Part shown: piece after piece, positions 5,334 through 5,406 of the stretch
Numbering within the stretch: the stretch's first letter is position 1
Layout of the letters: each line of letters opens with the position of its first letter
Assembly (NCBI GenBank): GCA_902783925.1
Contig: CACZSV010000122.1
Coordinates: 1 to 5,406 of the forward strand
Direction: 5' to 3'
DNA from: an uncultured Coriobacteriaceae bacterium
GTDB taxonomy: Bacteria; Actinomycetota; Coriobacteriia; Coriobacteriales; QAMH01
Length of the DNA stretch: 5,406 bases
The notes under the pieces: model-generated
Seen by the model: the letters and a program-made list of their open reading frames with translations, nothing else
Told to the model about the DNA's origin: nothing
The model's database searches: none
Position numbers and translations under genes: made by a program

Positions 5334-5406
5334 ATGATTTTGTCAACTGATTTTTTTGGCAATGTCACCTGCAAACAGGAACGCTTCGCCGCGCCCTCCG
5401 TCTGGA
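5334..5406 (+). CDS. Start of an unidentified gene, cut by the right edge
   Basis: ATG 5334 sits 7 bases after AAGGGGGG, a good purine-rich Shine-Dalgarno. It opens a frame that stays open for 24 codons to the window end (MILSTDFFGNVTCKQERFAA, then PSVW). A promoter-like extended -10 lies about 80 bases upstream, so the gene may be transcribed on its own. The visible N-terminus is not a signal peptide or membrane segment. It is too short to assign; a faint likeness to the N-terminus of FliW-type proteins is not enough for a name. Confidence 0.55.
   Translation, partial: MILSTDFFGNVTCKQERFAAPSVW

Noticed and set aside
5334..5406. Naming the right-edge gene as FliW-like
   Set aside because: Only a loose likeness of about ten residues to FliW N-termini, with no flagellar genes nearby; not enough to assign.

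Overview
The window looks like chromosomal DNA of a strictly anaerobic actinobacterium of the class Coriobacteriia (Slackia, Eggerthella, Collinsella and relatives). This rests on three things: a middle gene of a nuclease-like protein family that I associate mainly with that class, moderately high GC, and Shine-Dalgarno sites of AAAGGA/GGAGG type. The assignment is an inference and no species is claimed. No RNA gene, insertion sequence, CRISPR array or prophage gene is visible.

Left part (1-2532): two diguanylate cyclase genes converge, with only 12 bases between their stop codons. The first (plus strand, cut by the left edge) ends an extracytoplasmic sensor, then has one membrane segment and a GGDEF domain with an intact RxxD inhibitory site. 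The second (minus strand, 2532 to 727) is a cytoplasmic FIST sensor domain fused to a GGEEF cyclase that lacks the RxxD site. Its reading frame is split by one in-frame amber codon at 2070-2068, with no frameshift. Both halves are otherwise intact, so this is either a very recent nonsense mutation, a sequencing error or, less likely, readthrough. Both enzymes would make cyclic di-GMP, in response to outside and inside cues respectively.

Middle part (2533-3984): a 350-residue protein on the minus strand has a C-terminal PD-(D/E)XK/DUF559-like fold whose active-site residues look partly degenerate. A 251-base divergent promoter region separates it from the next gene. That region holds a tandem 22-base direct repeat, each copy containing a dyad. 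It also holds a hairpin just upstream of the strong Shine-Dalgarno site of the nuclease-like gene, and a possible 63-codon ORF that overlaps the nuclease-like gene by ATGA.

Right part (3985-5406): a complete iron-dependent alcohol dehydrogenase of the YqhD/butanol dehydrogenase type, probably a fermentative or detoxifying aldehyde reductase. It is followed by a 143-base gap with a promoter-like element and a well-formed ribosome binding site. After that come the first 24 codons of a gene cut by the right edge. The genes do not form one obvious pathway; the two cyclic di-GMP synthases are the only functional pair.
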